Assembly: GCA_029210945.1 (NCBI GenBank) | Contig: JARGGH010000006.1 | Span: forward strand, 1-64,000 | Source of the DNA: Anaerolineales bacterium | GTDB taxonomy: Bacteria; Chloroflexota; Anaerolineae; Anaerolineales; E44-bin32 | Length of the DNA: 64,000 nt | Direction of reading: 5' to 3' | Shown: positions 17,656 through 25,480 of the stretch, one piece after another | Layout: each line of letters begins with the position of its first letter | Position numbering within the stretch: position 1 is the first letter of the stretch | The notes under the pieces: model-generated | The model's input: only the letters and a program-made list of their open reading frames with translations | The model's database searches: none | Told to the model about the DNA's origin: nothing | Program-made: the position numbers and the translations under genes

Positions 17656-18873
17656 ATGCCGGTCAGTCAGCTTGCCAGGACGATCAAAGAATCACCCACA
17701 CTGCGCCTAAACGAGAAGGCGCGCATCCTGCGTGAAAAAGGTGAGCCCGTCATTCATCTCGGCATCGGTGAACCGAAAAATAAGGCGCCGATCAATGCGT
17801 TGCTCGCCTCAGCTGCCCGCTTGAACGCCGGTGACATCAAATACACGCCGACCGACGGCCTGCCCTCCCTCAAGAAAGCGATCATTCACTACACCGAGGA
17901 CAATTACAACCGCCTGGTCGCGCCCGAAAACATCATCGTCTCGACCGGGGCCAAGCAGTCGATTTACAACATCCTCTTCTCGATCGTCAACCCGCAGGAC
18001 GAGGTCATCGTCCTGGCGCCGTACTGGGTCAGCTACCCAGAAATGATCAAGATGGTCTATGGGATCCCGGTGGCCGTCGTGCCGGAGGATGGAAGCTTCC
18101 ATCCTCGCATGGAAGACATCGAAGAAGTGGTTAGCTCCTATACCAAAGCGATCATCGTCAACACCCCTAACAACCCTTCGGGGATCGTTTATTCCAGGGA
18201 TTTCATCGCTGAGATTGTCGAGTTCTGTGAGAGCAAGGGTATCTACCTCATACTGGACGACATCTACCACAAACTGGTGTTCGATGGGAAGCGTGCCGAG
18301 CCCGCCTACAGTTTTACAAATAAAGATGTCGACAACAGCCATCTGATCGTCGTGAACGGCGTGTCGAAGTTGTACGGCATGACGGGTTTCCGCATCGGGT
18401 GGGTGGTCGCCCCGCGCCCGCTCGTCGAGGTGATGACCAATATCCAGGCGCAAATGACCTCCAACCCATCCGTGATATCGCAGGCGGCGGCTGAAGGCGC
18501 GCTGACCGGCGTTCAGAGCGTCGTCGAGAGCCTGCGGCTTACGATCCAGAACAACCGGGATGTGCTCTTGCAGGAGATGCAGGGCTTCGGCGGGGTTCGG
18601 GTTACGCGACCGGAGGGCACTTTCTACTGTCTGCCGGATTTCCGCGCCTATAACAGGACCTCGGAAGAGCTGGCAAATTTGCTGCTGGAAAAAGCGCTGG
18701 TCGTGACGGTGCCCGGGGTTGAATTCGGCATGGAGGGGCACCTGCGCCTGAGCTATGCTGGCTCCGTCAAGGACATCACCGAAGGCGTAGAACGCATGCG
18801 CTGGGCGCTGGATCCTGAATCGCCCAATGAAATCTACATCGGAGACCGGAAACTGATCAGGGATTGGTTATGA
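17656..18873 (+). CDS. Class I/II aminotransferase (aspartate aminotransferase-like)
   Basis: A 405-aa PLP-dependent aminotransferase of fold type I, subgroup of AspC/AspB. Family features are GIGEPKNKAP, the PLP-phosphate region STGAKQSIYNIL, NTPNNPSG with the conserved Asn, the Asp in ILDDIYHKL, and the Schiff-base lysine in VSKLYGMTGFRIGW. It likely interconverts oxaloacetate and aspartate or related pairs. The start ATG at 17656 has AAGGAGA 6 nt upstream. Its stop overlaps the start of pckA (ATGA), so transamination of oxaloacetate and its conversion to PEP are probably co-expressed. Confidence 0.9.
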   Translation: MPVSQLARTIKESPTLRLNEKARILREKGEPVIHLGIGEPKNKAPINALLASAARLNAGDIKYTPTDGLPSLKKAIIHYTEDNYNRLVAPENIIVSTGAKQSIYNILFSIVNPQDEVIVLAPYWVSYPEMIKMVYGIPVAVVPEDGSFHPRMEDIEEVVSSYTKAIIVNTPNNPSGIVYSRDFIAEIVEFCESKGIYLILDDIYHKLVFDGKRAEPAYSFTNKDVDNSHLIVVNGVSKLYGMTGFRIGWVVAPRPLVEVMTNIQAQMTSNPSVISQAAAEGALTGVQSVVESLRLTIQNNRDVLLQEMQGFGGVRVTRPEGTFYCLPDFRAYNRTSEELANLLLEKALVVTVPGVEFGMEGHLRLSYAGSVKDITEGVERMRWALDPESPNEIYIGDRKLIRDWL

Positions 18874-20513
18874 CAAATAACCTTTTAGATATTCGAACCC
18901 CGGCACAGGGGGAGGCCAGGGCGCTGAAAAGTGATTACGGGCTCGCCAATCACGGATTGACGAACCTGAACACCGTGTACTGGAATCTGCCCGCTGAATC
19001 ACTGTATGAGGAGATCATCTTCCGTAAGGAAGGTCGTATCACCGGACGCGGCCCGATCGCGGTTTTCTCGGGCAAACATACAGCCCGGGCGGCGAATGAC
19101 AAGTATATCGTGCGTGAGTCTACGACCGAAGAGCATATCTGGTGGGGAGAATACAACCGCCCCTTCACCAGCGAGAACTTCGCCCAGTTGTACACTCGTT
19201 TACAGGGCTACCTGCAGGGTCGTGATCTCTTTGTGCAGGACTGCTATGCCGGAGCGGATCCTGAATTCCGCATGCCGGTGCGCATCATTACCGAATATGC
19301 CTGGCACGGCCTTTTCGCGCGCAACATGTTCCTGCTTCCGGAGACGTACGAGGAGTACCGGCAGCACACACCGGACTTCACGGTGATCTGCGTCCCCGGT
19401 TTCAAAGCCTTCGAGCCGGTGGATACGACCCGCTCGAACACCTTTATCGTGCTGAACTTCGACGAACGCCTGTGCATCATCGGAGATACCGCTTACGGGG
19501 GCGAGATTAAAAAGTCGATCTTCACCGTCTTGAACTACCTCCTTCCGCTTCAGGGCGTGATGACGATGCACTGTTCTGCGAACATGGGGCCCGATGGTGA
19601 TGTGGCGCTCTTCTTCGGGCTTTCAGGGACAGGTAAGACCACTCTCTCGACGGATCCAGCTCGAAGTTTGATCGGCGACGACGAACATGGCTGGAGCGAC
19701 TCCGGCGTGTTCAATTTCGAAGGCGGTTCCTATGCCAAGGTCATTCAGCTTTCCCCGGCCGACGAGCCCCAGATCTACGCGGCCGTTCACCGCTTCGGGT
19801 CGATCCTCGAGAACGTGATCTACGATCCGGTCACCCGAAATCTGGATCTCGATGATGATGAAGTCACTGAGAACACACGTGCTTCCTACCCGCTCGAATA
19901 TGTCGAGAATGTAGTCCCGGAAAAGATGGGCGGACATCCGAGCAACATCATCCTGCTGACGTGTGATGCATCCGGAGTGCTGCCGCCGATCGCAAAATTA
20001 ACCCCCGACCAGGCGCTCTACCAATTTATCTCCGGTTACACGGCAAAGGTCGGCGGCACGGAAGTTGGTCTAGGTGAAGAGCCGGAAATCACGTTCAGCA
20101 CCTGCTTTGGCGCGCCGTTTATGGTGCATCACCCTTCGGATTACGCAGAACTGCTGCGGAAAAAGATCGACCGGCACGGAGTCAACACCTGGCTCCTGAA
20201 CACCGGTTGGGTGGGGGGGCCTTACGGGGTGGGCAAGCGCATCAGCATCTCGTATACGCGCGCCTTGCTCAATGCAGCGATCTCCGGCGAATTACTTAAA
20301 GGGGAATTCAGCAAGGATCCGATCTTCGGATTCGAAGTCCCCAGATCTTGCGAGGGGGTCCCGGAAGATGTGCTGGATCCGGCCTCCTCCTGGCCGAGCA
20401 AAGAGGAGTACATGCAGAAGTACAGGCTTCTGGCGCGGCGGTTCATCGATAATTTTGCGAAATTTGCCCCGGATACCTCTCCCGAAGTGCGTGAGGCCGG
20501 CCCCAAGATTTGA
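18870..20513 (+). CDS. pckA: Phosphoenolpyruvate carboxykinase (ATP)
   Basis: A 547-aa ATP-dependent PEP carboxykinase (oxaloacetate + ATP to PEP + CO2 + ADP), the entry step of gluconeogenesis or, reversed, of anaerobic CO2 fixation. The kinase-1a P-loop GLSGTGKTTLSTDP and the metal-binding GDDEHGWSD are both present, as are the oxaloacetate-site sequence NLNTVYWNLP and TAKVGGTE. Length is typical (about 530-550). The ATG at 18870 overlaps the aminotransferase stop; a TTG two codons earlier is less likely. Confidence 0.95.
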   Translation: MTNNLLDIRTPAQGEARALKSDYGLANHGLTNLNTVYWNLPAESLYEEIIFRKEGRITGRGPIAVFSGKHTARAANDKYIVRESTTEEHIWWGEYNRPFTSENFAQLYTRLQGYLQGRDLFVQDCYAGADPEFRMPVRIITEYAWHGLFARNMFLLPETYEEYRQHTPDFTVICVPGFKAFEPVDTTRSNTFIVLNFDERLCIIGDTAYGGEIKKSIFTVLNYLLPLQGVMTMHCSANMGPDGDVALFFGLSGTGKTTLSTDPARSLIGDDEHGWSDSGVFNFEGGSYAKVIQLSPADEPQIYAAVHRFGSILENVIYDPVTRNLDLDDDEVTENTRASYPLEYVENVVPEKMGGHPSNIILLTCDASGVLPPIAKLTPDQALYQFISGYTAKVGGTEVGLGEEPEITFSTCFGAPFMVHHPSDYAELLRKKIDRHGVNTWLLNTGWVGGPYGVGKRISISYTRALLNAAISGELLKGEFSKDPIFGFEVPRSCEGVPEDVLDPASSWPSKEEYMQKYRLLARRFIDNFAKFAPDTSPEVREAGPKI

Positions 20514-20609
20514 TAGAATCGGGTTTCTACGGTGACGAACGATTCCCTTTTGCAGAAAAGGATCAGCGTTTCCGGTTGAGGGTGTATCTGTGTGTGGATG
20601 TGATGGCTG

Positions 20610-21725
20610 ATGGATAAGAAGAACAACAAGAACAGCTCTAAGAAGCTCGCCAATTGGATGGTCTGGACCCTGGGAGCAGCGTTCGTGATGAGTCTGGTTC
20701 TTATGGGCGTGCTGCTGCACTATGTTGTCCGGGACATGACGGCCTCCTATACCGGGGTCGGCCTCAACCCGTTCAGGCCCCAGAGTGCGGCGACGGCGGA
20801 GGGATCCAGTGACCAGACTGGAGCGACACCGACGGCGGTCACGCTCGATGTTAAGCCTAACCCATGGGACGGGAAATCGCGCGTGACGGTCCTGTTGATG
20901 GGGTTGGATTATCGTGATTGGGTAGCCGGCGAGTCGGCGCCGCGCAGCGATACGATGATGCTGGTGACGCTCGACCCGGTCACGCTCCAGGCGGGGATGC
21001 TTTCGATACCACGCGACCTGTGGGTGGAAATCCCGGGTTTCGGTTACAACCGGATCAACACTGCCTACATGCTGGGTGAAGCGTACAACGTGCCCGGCGG
21101 CGGACCTGCGCTCGCCATGCAGACCGTGGAGGATCTGATCGGGGTGCCGATCCAGTATTTTGCCGTCGTCGACTTTCATACCTTCGAACTCTTCATCGAT
21201 GAAATTGGCGGTATCGATGTGCTCGTCAAGGAGAGGGTCAAGATCTCCCCGATTGGGAGACTCTCGCATTGGCTGGAGGCGAAACCCTACCACCTTGACG
21301 GTGCGGATGCGCTCGCATATGCGCGCGTGCGCAAGAATGCGGGGGGCGATTTCGGGCGCGCCGAGCGGCAGCAGCAGGTGATCATGGCGATTATGGATCG
21401 AGTCGTAGGTTTCGACATGCTGCCACGCCTCATCGCAAGAGCACCTACGCTCTATCAAGAAATTGCTTCAGGGATCCGGACGAACTTGAGCCTGGAGCAG
21501 ATGGTGAGCCTGGCATGGCTGGGGATCCAGGTTCCAAAGGATAATATTCATTCGGGCGTGATCGGTCCGCCGAAGATGGTCAACTTCTACACCCGCCCGG
21601 ACGGTGCGCAGGTGCTGCGCTTCGTTCCGGACGAGATCCGCGTATTGCGGGATGAGATCTTTGTCGAGACGAGCGCATTCGGACCATCGCTTCCCGAGAC
21701 GCCGGATGAGGGTTATCAGCCATGA
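20610..21725 (+). CDS. LytR-CpsA-Psr (LCP) family transferase
   Basis: A 371-aa type II membrane protein. One membrane segment (about residues 15-38) anchors an extracytoplasmic LCP domain. Diagnostic motifs are APRSDTMMLVTLDP, SIPRDLWVEIPG with NRINTAYMLGE, and GRAERQQQVIMAIMDRV, which carry the Arg/Asp residues that bind polyprenyl-pyrophosphate. LCP enzymes attach polymers to peptidoglycan or cell-surface acceptors, suggesting a decorated cell wall. It overlaps the next gene by 4 nt (ATGA), so the TPR-like protein probably works with it. Confidence 0.9.
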   Translation: MDKKNNKNSSKKLANWMVWTLGAAFVMSLVLMGVLLHYVVRDMTASYTGVGLNPFRPQSAATAEGSSDQTGATPTAVTLDVKPNPWDGKSRVTVLLMGLDYRDWVAGESAPRSDTMMLVTLDPVTLQAGMLSIPRDLWVEIPGFGYNRINTAYMLGEAYNVPGGGPALAMQTVEDLIGVPIQYFAVVDFHTFELFIDEIGGIDVLVKERVKISPIGRLSHWLEAKPYHLDGADALAYARVRKNAGGDFGRAERQQQVIMAIMDRVVGFDMLPRLIARAPTLYQEIASGIRTNLSLEQMVSLAWLGIQVPKDNIHSGVIGPPKMVNFYTRPDGAQVLRFVPDEIRVLRDEIFVETSAFGPSLPETPDEGYQP

Positions 21726-22936
21726 CCGGCCCGAATGATATCACCCAGGGGCATCCTCCCGGCGGCGGATCCCAAAACCCTCAAGACGCCCAGCCGGTGG
21801 CCCCTTCGAGATCCAATCGTAAACGCAGCACACGCTGGATATGGTTCGCAGCGCCGGCATTGATCCTGCTCATGCTGGTCGTCTCGATCTTGACCGGTTA
21901 TTACCAGGGTCTGGCTGAGCGCGAAGTAACCGCGGCAGAAAATGCAGCTCAAGTTGCCCGGGACCAGTTTGATAAAGGGGTCGAAGATCTTCTGGCCGGC
22001 AATTACGAACTCGCCCAGCAGCGCTTTGAATACGTGCTCAGCCTGGATCCAGAGTTCGAGGGGGCGTCTGATTTCTTGAACCAGGCGCTTATCGCCATGA
22101 ATCAACCCACTGCGACGCCCAGCCCGGCCGCCTCACCGACCCCTACCGAAACACCTGATTTCAGTTCGTTCGAAGGCATGTTTACCAGCGCTCAGGCTGC
22201 TTTTGCACGTGAAGACTGGGATACTGCACTTGAGATCATGATTCGCCTGCGCGGTGATGAGCCAGAGTACCGGTTGGCGGAGGTCAATCTGATGATGGAT
22301 GTCGCCCTGCGCAATCGCGGCATGCAGAAACTGTTTGCTGGCGATCTAGAGCAGGGGATTTACGATCTGACATTATCAGAGCGTTTCAGCCCCCTGGACA
22401 GCCAGGCGGCCTCCTGGCGGCGTTCTGCGAGCTTCTACGTCTTCGCCAACAGCTTCTTTGGCCTCGATTGGGCGCTTGCGACCGAGTATTTCGGGCAGAT
22501 CTGCCAGGCCAATATCTGGGGGGCGTGCACAAAATACGGGCTGGCGGCGAAGGAATACGCCGGCGAATTGGCAAAGGATGGCGAAGATCCCTGCCAGGCG
22601 GCTTTTAATTATGATATTGCCTTCGGATACGTCCTGCCGGGTGGGGTCGAAGCCACCGCGACCGAGGTCTCCATGCTCTGCGCCACCGCGACTGCGCCAA
22701 CGCCCACGGCGACGATAACGCCGACCCTGATCTGGACGGCAACCCCAACGGCGACCTTCGTTCCGGGTTCAACCTCGACGTTCACGCCGAGCCCCACTCC
22801 CGGTCCAAGCAACACGCCGACTCATACCGCGACCACTGGCCTGACCGCGACCATAACGCTCACACCGACAGAGACGCTCATTCCAAGTCCAACCCTGTCG
22901 ACGACATCGACACCGACGCTGACCCCTGAACCTTGA
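21722..22936 (+). CDS. Membrane-anchored TPR-like protein with Thr/Pro-rich tail
   Basis: A 404-aa protein. One membrane segment lies near residues 37-58, followed by helical repeats that look like TPRs (GNYELAQQRFEYVLSLDPEFEGA near 90-115, REDWDTALEIMIRLRGDEPEYRLAEV near 160-185). The last 85 residues are a TPT/TPS-rich, probably extended and possibly glycosylated stalk. It is translationally coupled to the LCP gene, so an envelope role is likely. I do not assign a function. A strong hairpin terminator follows. Confidence 0.7.
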   Translation: MTGPNDITQGHPPGGGSQNPQDAQPVAPSRSNRKRSTRWIWFAAPALILLMLVVSILTGYYQGLAEREVTAAENAAQVARDQFDKGVEDLLAGNYELAQQRFEYVLSLDPEFEGASDFLNQALIAMNQPTATPSPAASPTPTETPDFSSFEGMFTSAQAAFAREDWDTALEIMIRLRGDEPEYRLAEVNLMMDVALRNRGMQKLFAGDLEQGIYDLTLSERFSPLDSQAASWRRSASFYVFANSFFGLDWALATEYFGQICQANIWGACTKYGLAAKEYAGELAKDGEDPCQAAFNYDIAFGYVLPGGVEATATEVSMLCATATAPTPTATITPTLIWTATPTATFVPGSTSTFTPSPTPGPSNTPTHTATTGLTATITLTPTETLIPSPTLSTTSTPTLTPEP

Positions 22937-22970
22937 CCAACTCGGGTTGGCTCAGCCAGTTGTTAATGAA

Positions 22971-22993
22971 AAAACACCCCTGAGGGGTGTTTT
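22971..22993. terminator. Bidirectional rho-independent terminator
   Basis: AAAACACCCC, loop TGA, GGGGTGTTTT: a 10-bp perfect stem with T-runs on both strands. It ends the LCP-TPR unit and the convergent response-regulator gene. Confidence 0.9.
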
Positions 22994-23016
22994 GATTTCT
23001 ACGCCTGCTTGTCTCT

Positions 23017-23370
23017 TCAAGGGGCGAGCAGCCCTTCCAGCTCCTCCAGATTGACGGGTTTCTGGAGGCAGCCCTGCGCGCCGGCCTGCCGTACCCGTTC
23101 ATCGAGATAAATGTCCTGTGCAGCCGTGAGGAAGTAGATCGGCATATCTTTTGCACTCGGGATGTCGCGCAAATGCTCAAGCGTCTTTAACCCATCCATA
23201 CCCGGCATCATGAAATCAAGGAAAACGATATCCGGTGTGGAGTGACTGACGAGCTCCACCGCATCCTCGCCGCGCATCGCCTCAAGTGCTTCGTGGCCGA
23301 GCATGCGCACAGCCATGGAAAGCATCTTCACGTTTTGTATCTGGTCGTCGATAATGAGTACTTGGGCCAC
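23017..23370 (-). CDS. Single-domain response regulator
   Basis: A 117-aa CheY-like receiver with no output domain. The acidic pair is Asp8/Asp9 (LIIDDQ), the phosphoacceptor Asp52 (VFLDFMMPGMDG), and the conserved lysine Lys104 (LQKPVN). The start is a GTG at 23370 with a poor ribosome site. About 115 nt upstream lies a probable cyclic-di-GMP-I riboswitch on the same strand, so expression may depend on that second messenger. No kinase is adjacent. Phosphorelay or motility use is possible but not shown. Confidence 0.88.
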   Translation of the reverse strand: MAQVLIIDDQIQNVKMLSMAVRMLGHEALEAMRGEDAVELVSHSTPDIVFLDFMMPGMDGLKTLEHLRDIPSAKDMPIYFLTAAQDIYLDERVRQAGAQGCLQKPVNLEELEGLLAP

Positions 23371-23484
23371 TGTCCATGCCTTCTGGTCTTCGCATGGGAG
23401 CCCGGGTGCCAGAAAGGTTCCGGAGACCGGTCAGGTATTTCCCGGAACGATGTCGATCAGAACTCGATCGACTGCCGATGGGCT

Positions 23485-23575
23485 GGATCCGGCAACTGGC
23501 TGTCCTGGCTCCTTCGAGCGTTAGACCCTCTAGTTTTGCGTCATCACCTTTCGGTGATTTTGCCCTGATCAAATC
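23485..23575 (-). promoter_or_regulatory. Probable cyclic-di-GMP-I (GEMM-I) riboswitch
   Basis: Reading the minus strand, the order of conserved elements matches GEMM-I: CAGGGCAAA, a short helix CACC-GAAA-GGTG with the tetraloop that docks into its receptor, GATGACGCAAA, a second block GGGTCTAA, then AGCCAGTTGCCGG, the 3' pairing element. The spacing between blocks is also right. It lies about 115 nt before the response-regulator start at 23370. A hairpin GTTCCGG/CCGGAAC in between could be the expression platform. I cannot score it against a covariance model here. Confidence 0.75.
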
Positions 23576-23661
23576 CGAATTTAGTATACGGTAAGATAGA
23601 GCAAAAGGGCCTTACAGGATCCTATCGAAGGAAAGAGTGACCTTGGAAGGCACTCGATCAG

Positions 23662-23734
<73 letters not shown>

Positions 23735-23745
23735 TTGCGGTTTGA

Positions 23746-23751
23746 ATTATA
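23746..23751 (-). promoter_or_regulatory. -10 box of tRNA-Arg
   Basis: TATAAT on the minus strand lies 11 nt before the tRNA 5' end, with a weak TTTCAT 17 nt further upstream. The leader would be about 5 nt. Confidence 0.55.
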
Positions 23752-23849
23752 GCCGCGCATTCGACGGAATGAAAGATCGATTTAATATCCAGGCTGGCAG
23801 CACTGCCGTGCTGGAGCCGCGAGATCCAATCAGGAGGCGTGAACCTGCG

Positions 23850-24248
23850 ATGAAGACGATTGAAGTGCGAACAGACGCCCGGATCGACATGGTGGAGATT
23901 ACGCGTGAAGTGCAGGCATACCTGGGGGAATCCGGTGTGGAGCAGGGTGCTGTGCTTGTCTACATCCCGCACACGACGGCCGGCGTGACGATCAATGAAA
24001 ACGCCGACCCAACCGTAGAGCATGATCTTCAGGAAGATTTCCAGCGGTTGGTCCCTCGCACGCAGCCCTATTACCGGCACCGGGAAGGAAACAGCGCAAG
24101 CCATATGCTGAGCAGCATGATCCATTCATCGGTCACGATCCCGTTTGAGGGCAGGAGCCTCGCGCTCGGTACCTGGCAGGGTATATTCCTGTGCGACTTC
24201 GATGGGCCGCGCACCCGCAAGGTCCATCTGCAAATTCTCCCGGCCTGA
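23850..24248 (+). CDS. YjbQ family protein (secondary thiamine-phosphate synthase-like)
   Basis: A 132-aa protein of the UPF0047/YjbQ family. Conserved features are YIPHTTAGVTINENADP and NSASHMLSSMIHSSVTIPF, holding the metal/phosphate-binding His and Asn residues, and the terminal GTWQGIFLCDFDGPR. E. coli YjbQ has weak thiamine-phosphate synthase activity, but the physiological role is unsettled. Family members are 130-140 aa, so I start at the ATG 23850; the frame upstream overlaps the tRNA promoter. AGGAGG lies 12 nt upstream, slightly far. Confidence 0.9.
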   Translation: MKTIEVRTDARIDMVEITREVQAYLGESGVEQGAVLVYIPHTTAGVTINENADPTVEHDLQEDFQRLVPRTQPYYRHREGNSASHMLSSMIHSSVTIPFEGRSLALGTWQGIFLCDFDGPRTRKVHLQILPA

Positions 24249-24254
24249 AAGGAA

Positions 24255-24282
24255 CTCTCCCCCAATGCCTTTTGGGGGAGAG
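24255..24282 (+). terminator. Hairpin after YjbQ
   Basis: An 11-bp perfect stem (24255-24265 with 24272-24282, CTCTCCCCCAA arm) with a 6-nt loop begins 6 nt after the stop codon. It lacks a following T-run, so termination efficiency is uncertain. Confidence 0.5.
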
Positions 24283-24361
24283 ACCCCACTCTGATTCCGC
24301 AATTGCCCCAGGGAAATTCTCACACGCTTTTGGGATAAGCGTCACTATTCAGAACGAACAG

Positions 24362-24381
24362 ATTGTGAAAATTTGCACAAT
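24362..24381. promoter_or_regulatory. Candidate Rex operator upstream of the HdrA fragment
   Basis: ATTGTGAAAATTTGCACAAT is an inverted repeat that matches the Rex consensus TTGTGAA-N4-TTCACAA at 17 of its 18 core positions. Rex represses redox genes until NADH rises. It lies 98 nt before the HdrA-fragment ATG. No clear -35/-10 pair was found around it. Confidence 0.5.
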
Positions 24382-24478
24382 ATGGTTGCGCCAGTGGCGG
24401 AATCAGCTTCGGCGGAGGTCCGCGCGAAGTGATTTTGGCATACCGGGCAGGGCGCAGCCAGAGAAGGAGCGCTACACA

Positions 24479-24874
24479 ATGGAGCCCTCCAGCAATGTAG
24501 GGGTGTATGTTTGCCATTGCGGCACAAATATCGCCGGAAGCGTGGATGTGGAAGCGGTCGCCGATTATGCGCAGAACATGCAAGGTGTGACCGTCGCGCG
24601 TCACTACGACTCTATGTGTTCTGACCCGGGTCAGGCGCTCATCAAGCAGGACATCGAGGAGCTGGACGTTGATCGGGTCGTCGTGGCGGCATGCTCACCG
24701 CTCATGCAGGAGGACACATTCCGGGCTGCCTGCCAGGGCGCTGGCCATGCCCTGGTAGTGATGAGACCCGGTTCGGGGTTCCCATCAAGAAGCTCGCGCA
24801 GCTTATTCCCCTCGATGAAAAATCGCACTGCCATCTTTCCTGGCAAGTGCGGGTGCGGTCAGATGATACGGTGA
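24479..24874 (+). CDS. Isolated N-terminal fragment of HdrA-like protein
   Basis: A 131-aa open frame. Residues 5-95 closely follow the first 95 residues of the full HdrA at 28469-30496 (GVYVCHCGTNIAG against GVYICHCGSNIAG; RVVVAACSPLMQEDTFRAAC against RVVVGACSPHLHEKTFRNAC). Then similarity stops and about 36 unrelated residues follow to the stop. It has its own AAGGAG 8 nt before the ATG, so it could be translated. It may be a truncated duplicate or a genuine small CHCG-domain protein. FAD and ferredoxin parts of HdrA are absent. Confidence 0.6.
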   Translation: MEPSSNVGVYVCHCGTNIAGSVDVEAVADYAQNMQGVTVARHYDSMCSDPGQALIKQDIEELDVDRVVVAACSPLMQEDTFRAACQGAGHALVVMRPGSGFPSRSSRSLFPSMKNRTAIFPGKCGCGQMIR

Positions 24875-24942
24875 GATCAATGCTGAGAGATTGAGCAGGT
24901 CGCCCGGGACAGATCTGTCGATCTATGAGTCTCAGGTTGAGA

Positions 24943-25425
24943 TCATGGCGAGGCGTTTTTAGTGGATAGCGCATCGAGGACGGTCTCGACGGCAATATGG
25001 ATGGCGCTTTCGACGGCCGGAGTCAGATTTTCATCAAAAGTAAGTACATCATCAGCTTCTATCCCGATCAAGAGGATATTCTCATCCGGGGGGAGGTGCG
25101 CTCCGGCCTGGCGTCCGAGTGCAAGCGCGGTGGGCAAGTTGACATCATGGGCCGAGGCGCTACGCTGGGTGGGTATGCCATTCGGCTCTAAACGCATTAC
25201 GGTTCCCGGTCTTTCCTGCGCGGTGCAGATCGCATCGATGATCACCGCCCGATCGAAACCCACCATCTGTTCCATCAATCGTAAGCCGCCCCAGTAATCC
25301 TCTTCGACGACGATGTTTTTGTCAGCTTCCAGCAGCGGGCGCAGCGATTGAGCAACACGCAGCCCGACGCTGTCATCGCGCAGGAGCGGATTTCCAAGTC
25401 CGATAACGATTGTTCGCATAGTCAT
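24943..25425 (-). CDS. Hydrogenase maturation protease
   Basis: A 160-aa endopeptidase of the HycI/HoxW type that clips the C-terminus of the [NiFe] large subunit after nickel insertion. The signature IVIGLGNPLLRDDSVGLRVA is at the N-terminus, and the Asp and His that contact nickel appear in VIIDAIC and SAHDVNLP. It lies 55 nt downstream of the large subunit gene on the same strand, whose product keeps the uncleaved DPCMACATH tail. Start choice between 25449, 25425 and 25419 is uncertain; none has a good ribosome site. Confidence 0.88.
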   Translation of the reverse strand: MTMRTIVIGLGNPLLRDDSVGLRVAQSLRPLLEADKNIVVEEDYWGGLRLMEQMVGFDRAVIIDAICTAQERPGTVMRLEPNGIPTQRSASAHDVNLPTALALGRQAGAHLPPDENILLIGIEADDVLTFDENLTPAVESAIHIAVETVLDALSTKNASP

Positions 25426-25480
25426 TTTGGGCCAGCCCGCGGCCATCATCCTACAAGGCCGCGGGCTGTTCTCAACCTAT

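Noticed and set aside
20292..21458. 388-aa minus-strand open frame
   Set aside because: Antisense to pckA and the LCP gene, His/Arg-rich, no family features.
22680..22936. Possible tandem DNA repeat (CCGAC/ACGCC-type)
   Set aside because: It is the codon pattern of the Thr/Pro-rich stalk of the TPR-like protein, not an independent repeat or CRISPR.
24255..24282. Riboswitch or attenuator after YjbQ
   Set aside because: It is a single perfect hairpin directly after a stop codon, which is simpler to read as a terminator or mRNA-stabilising stem.
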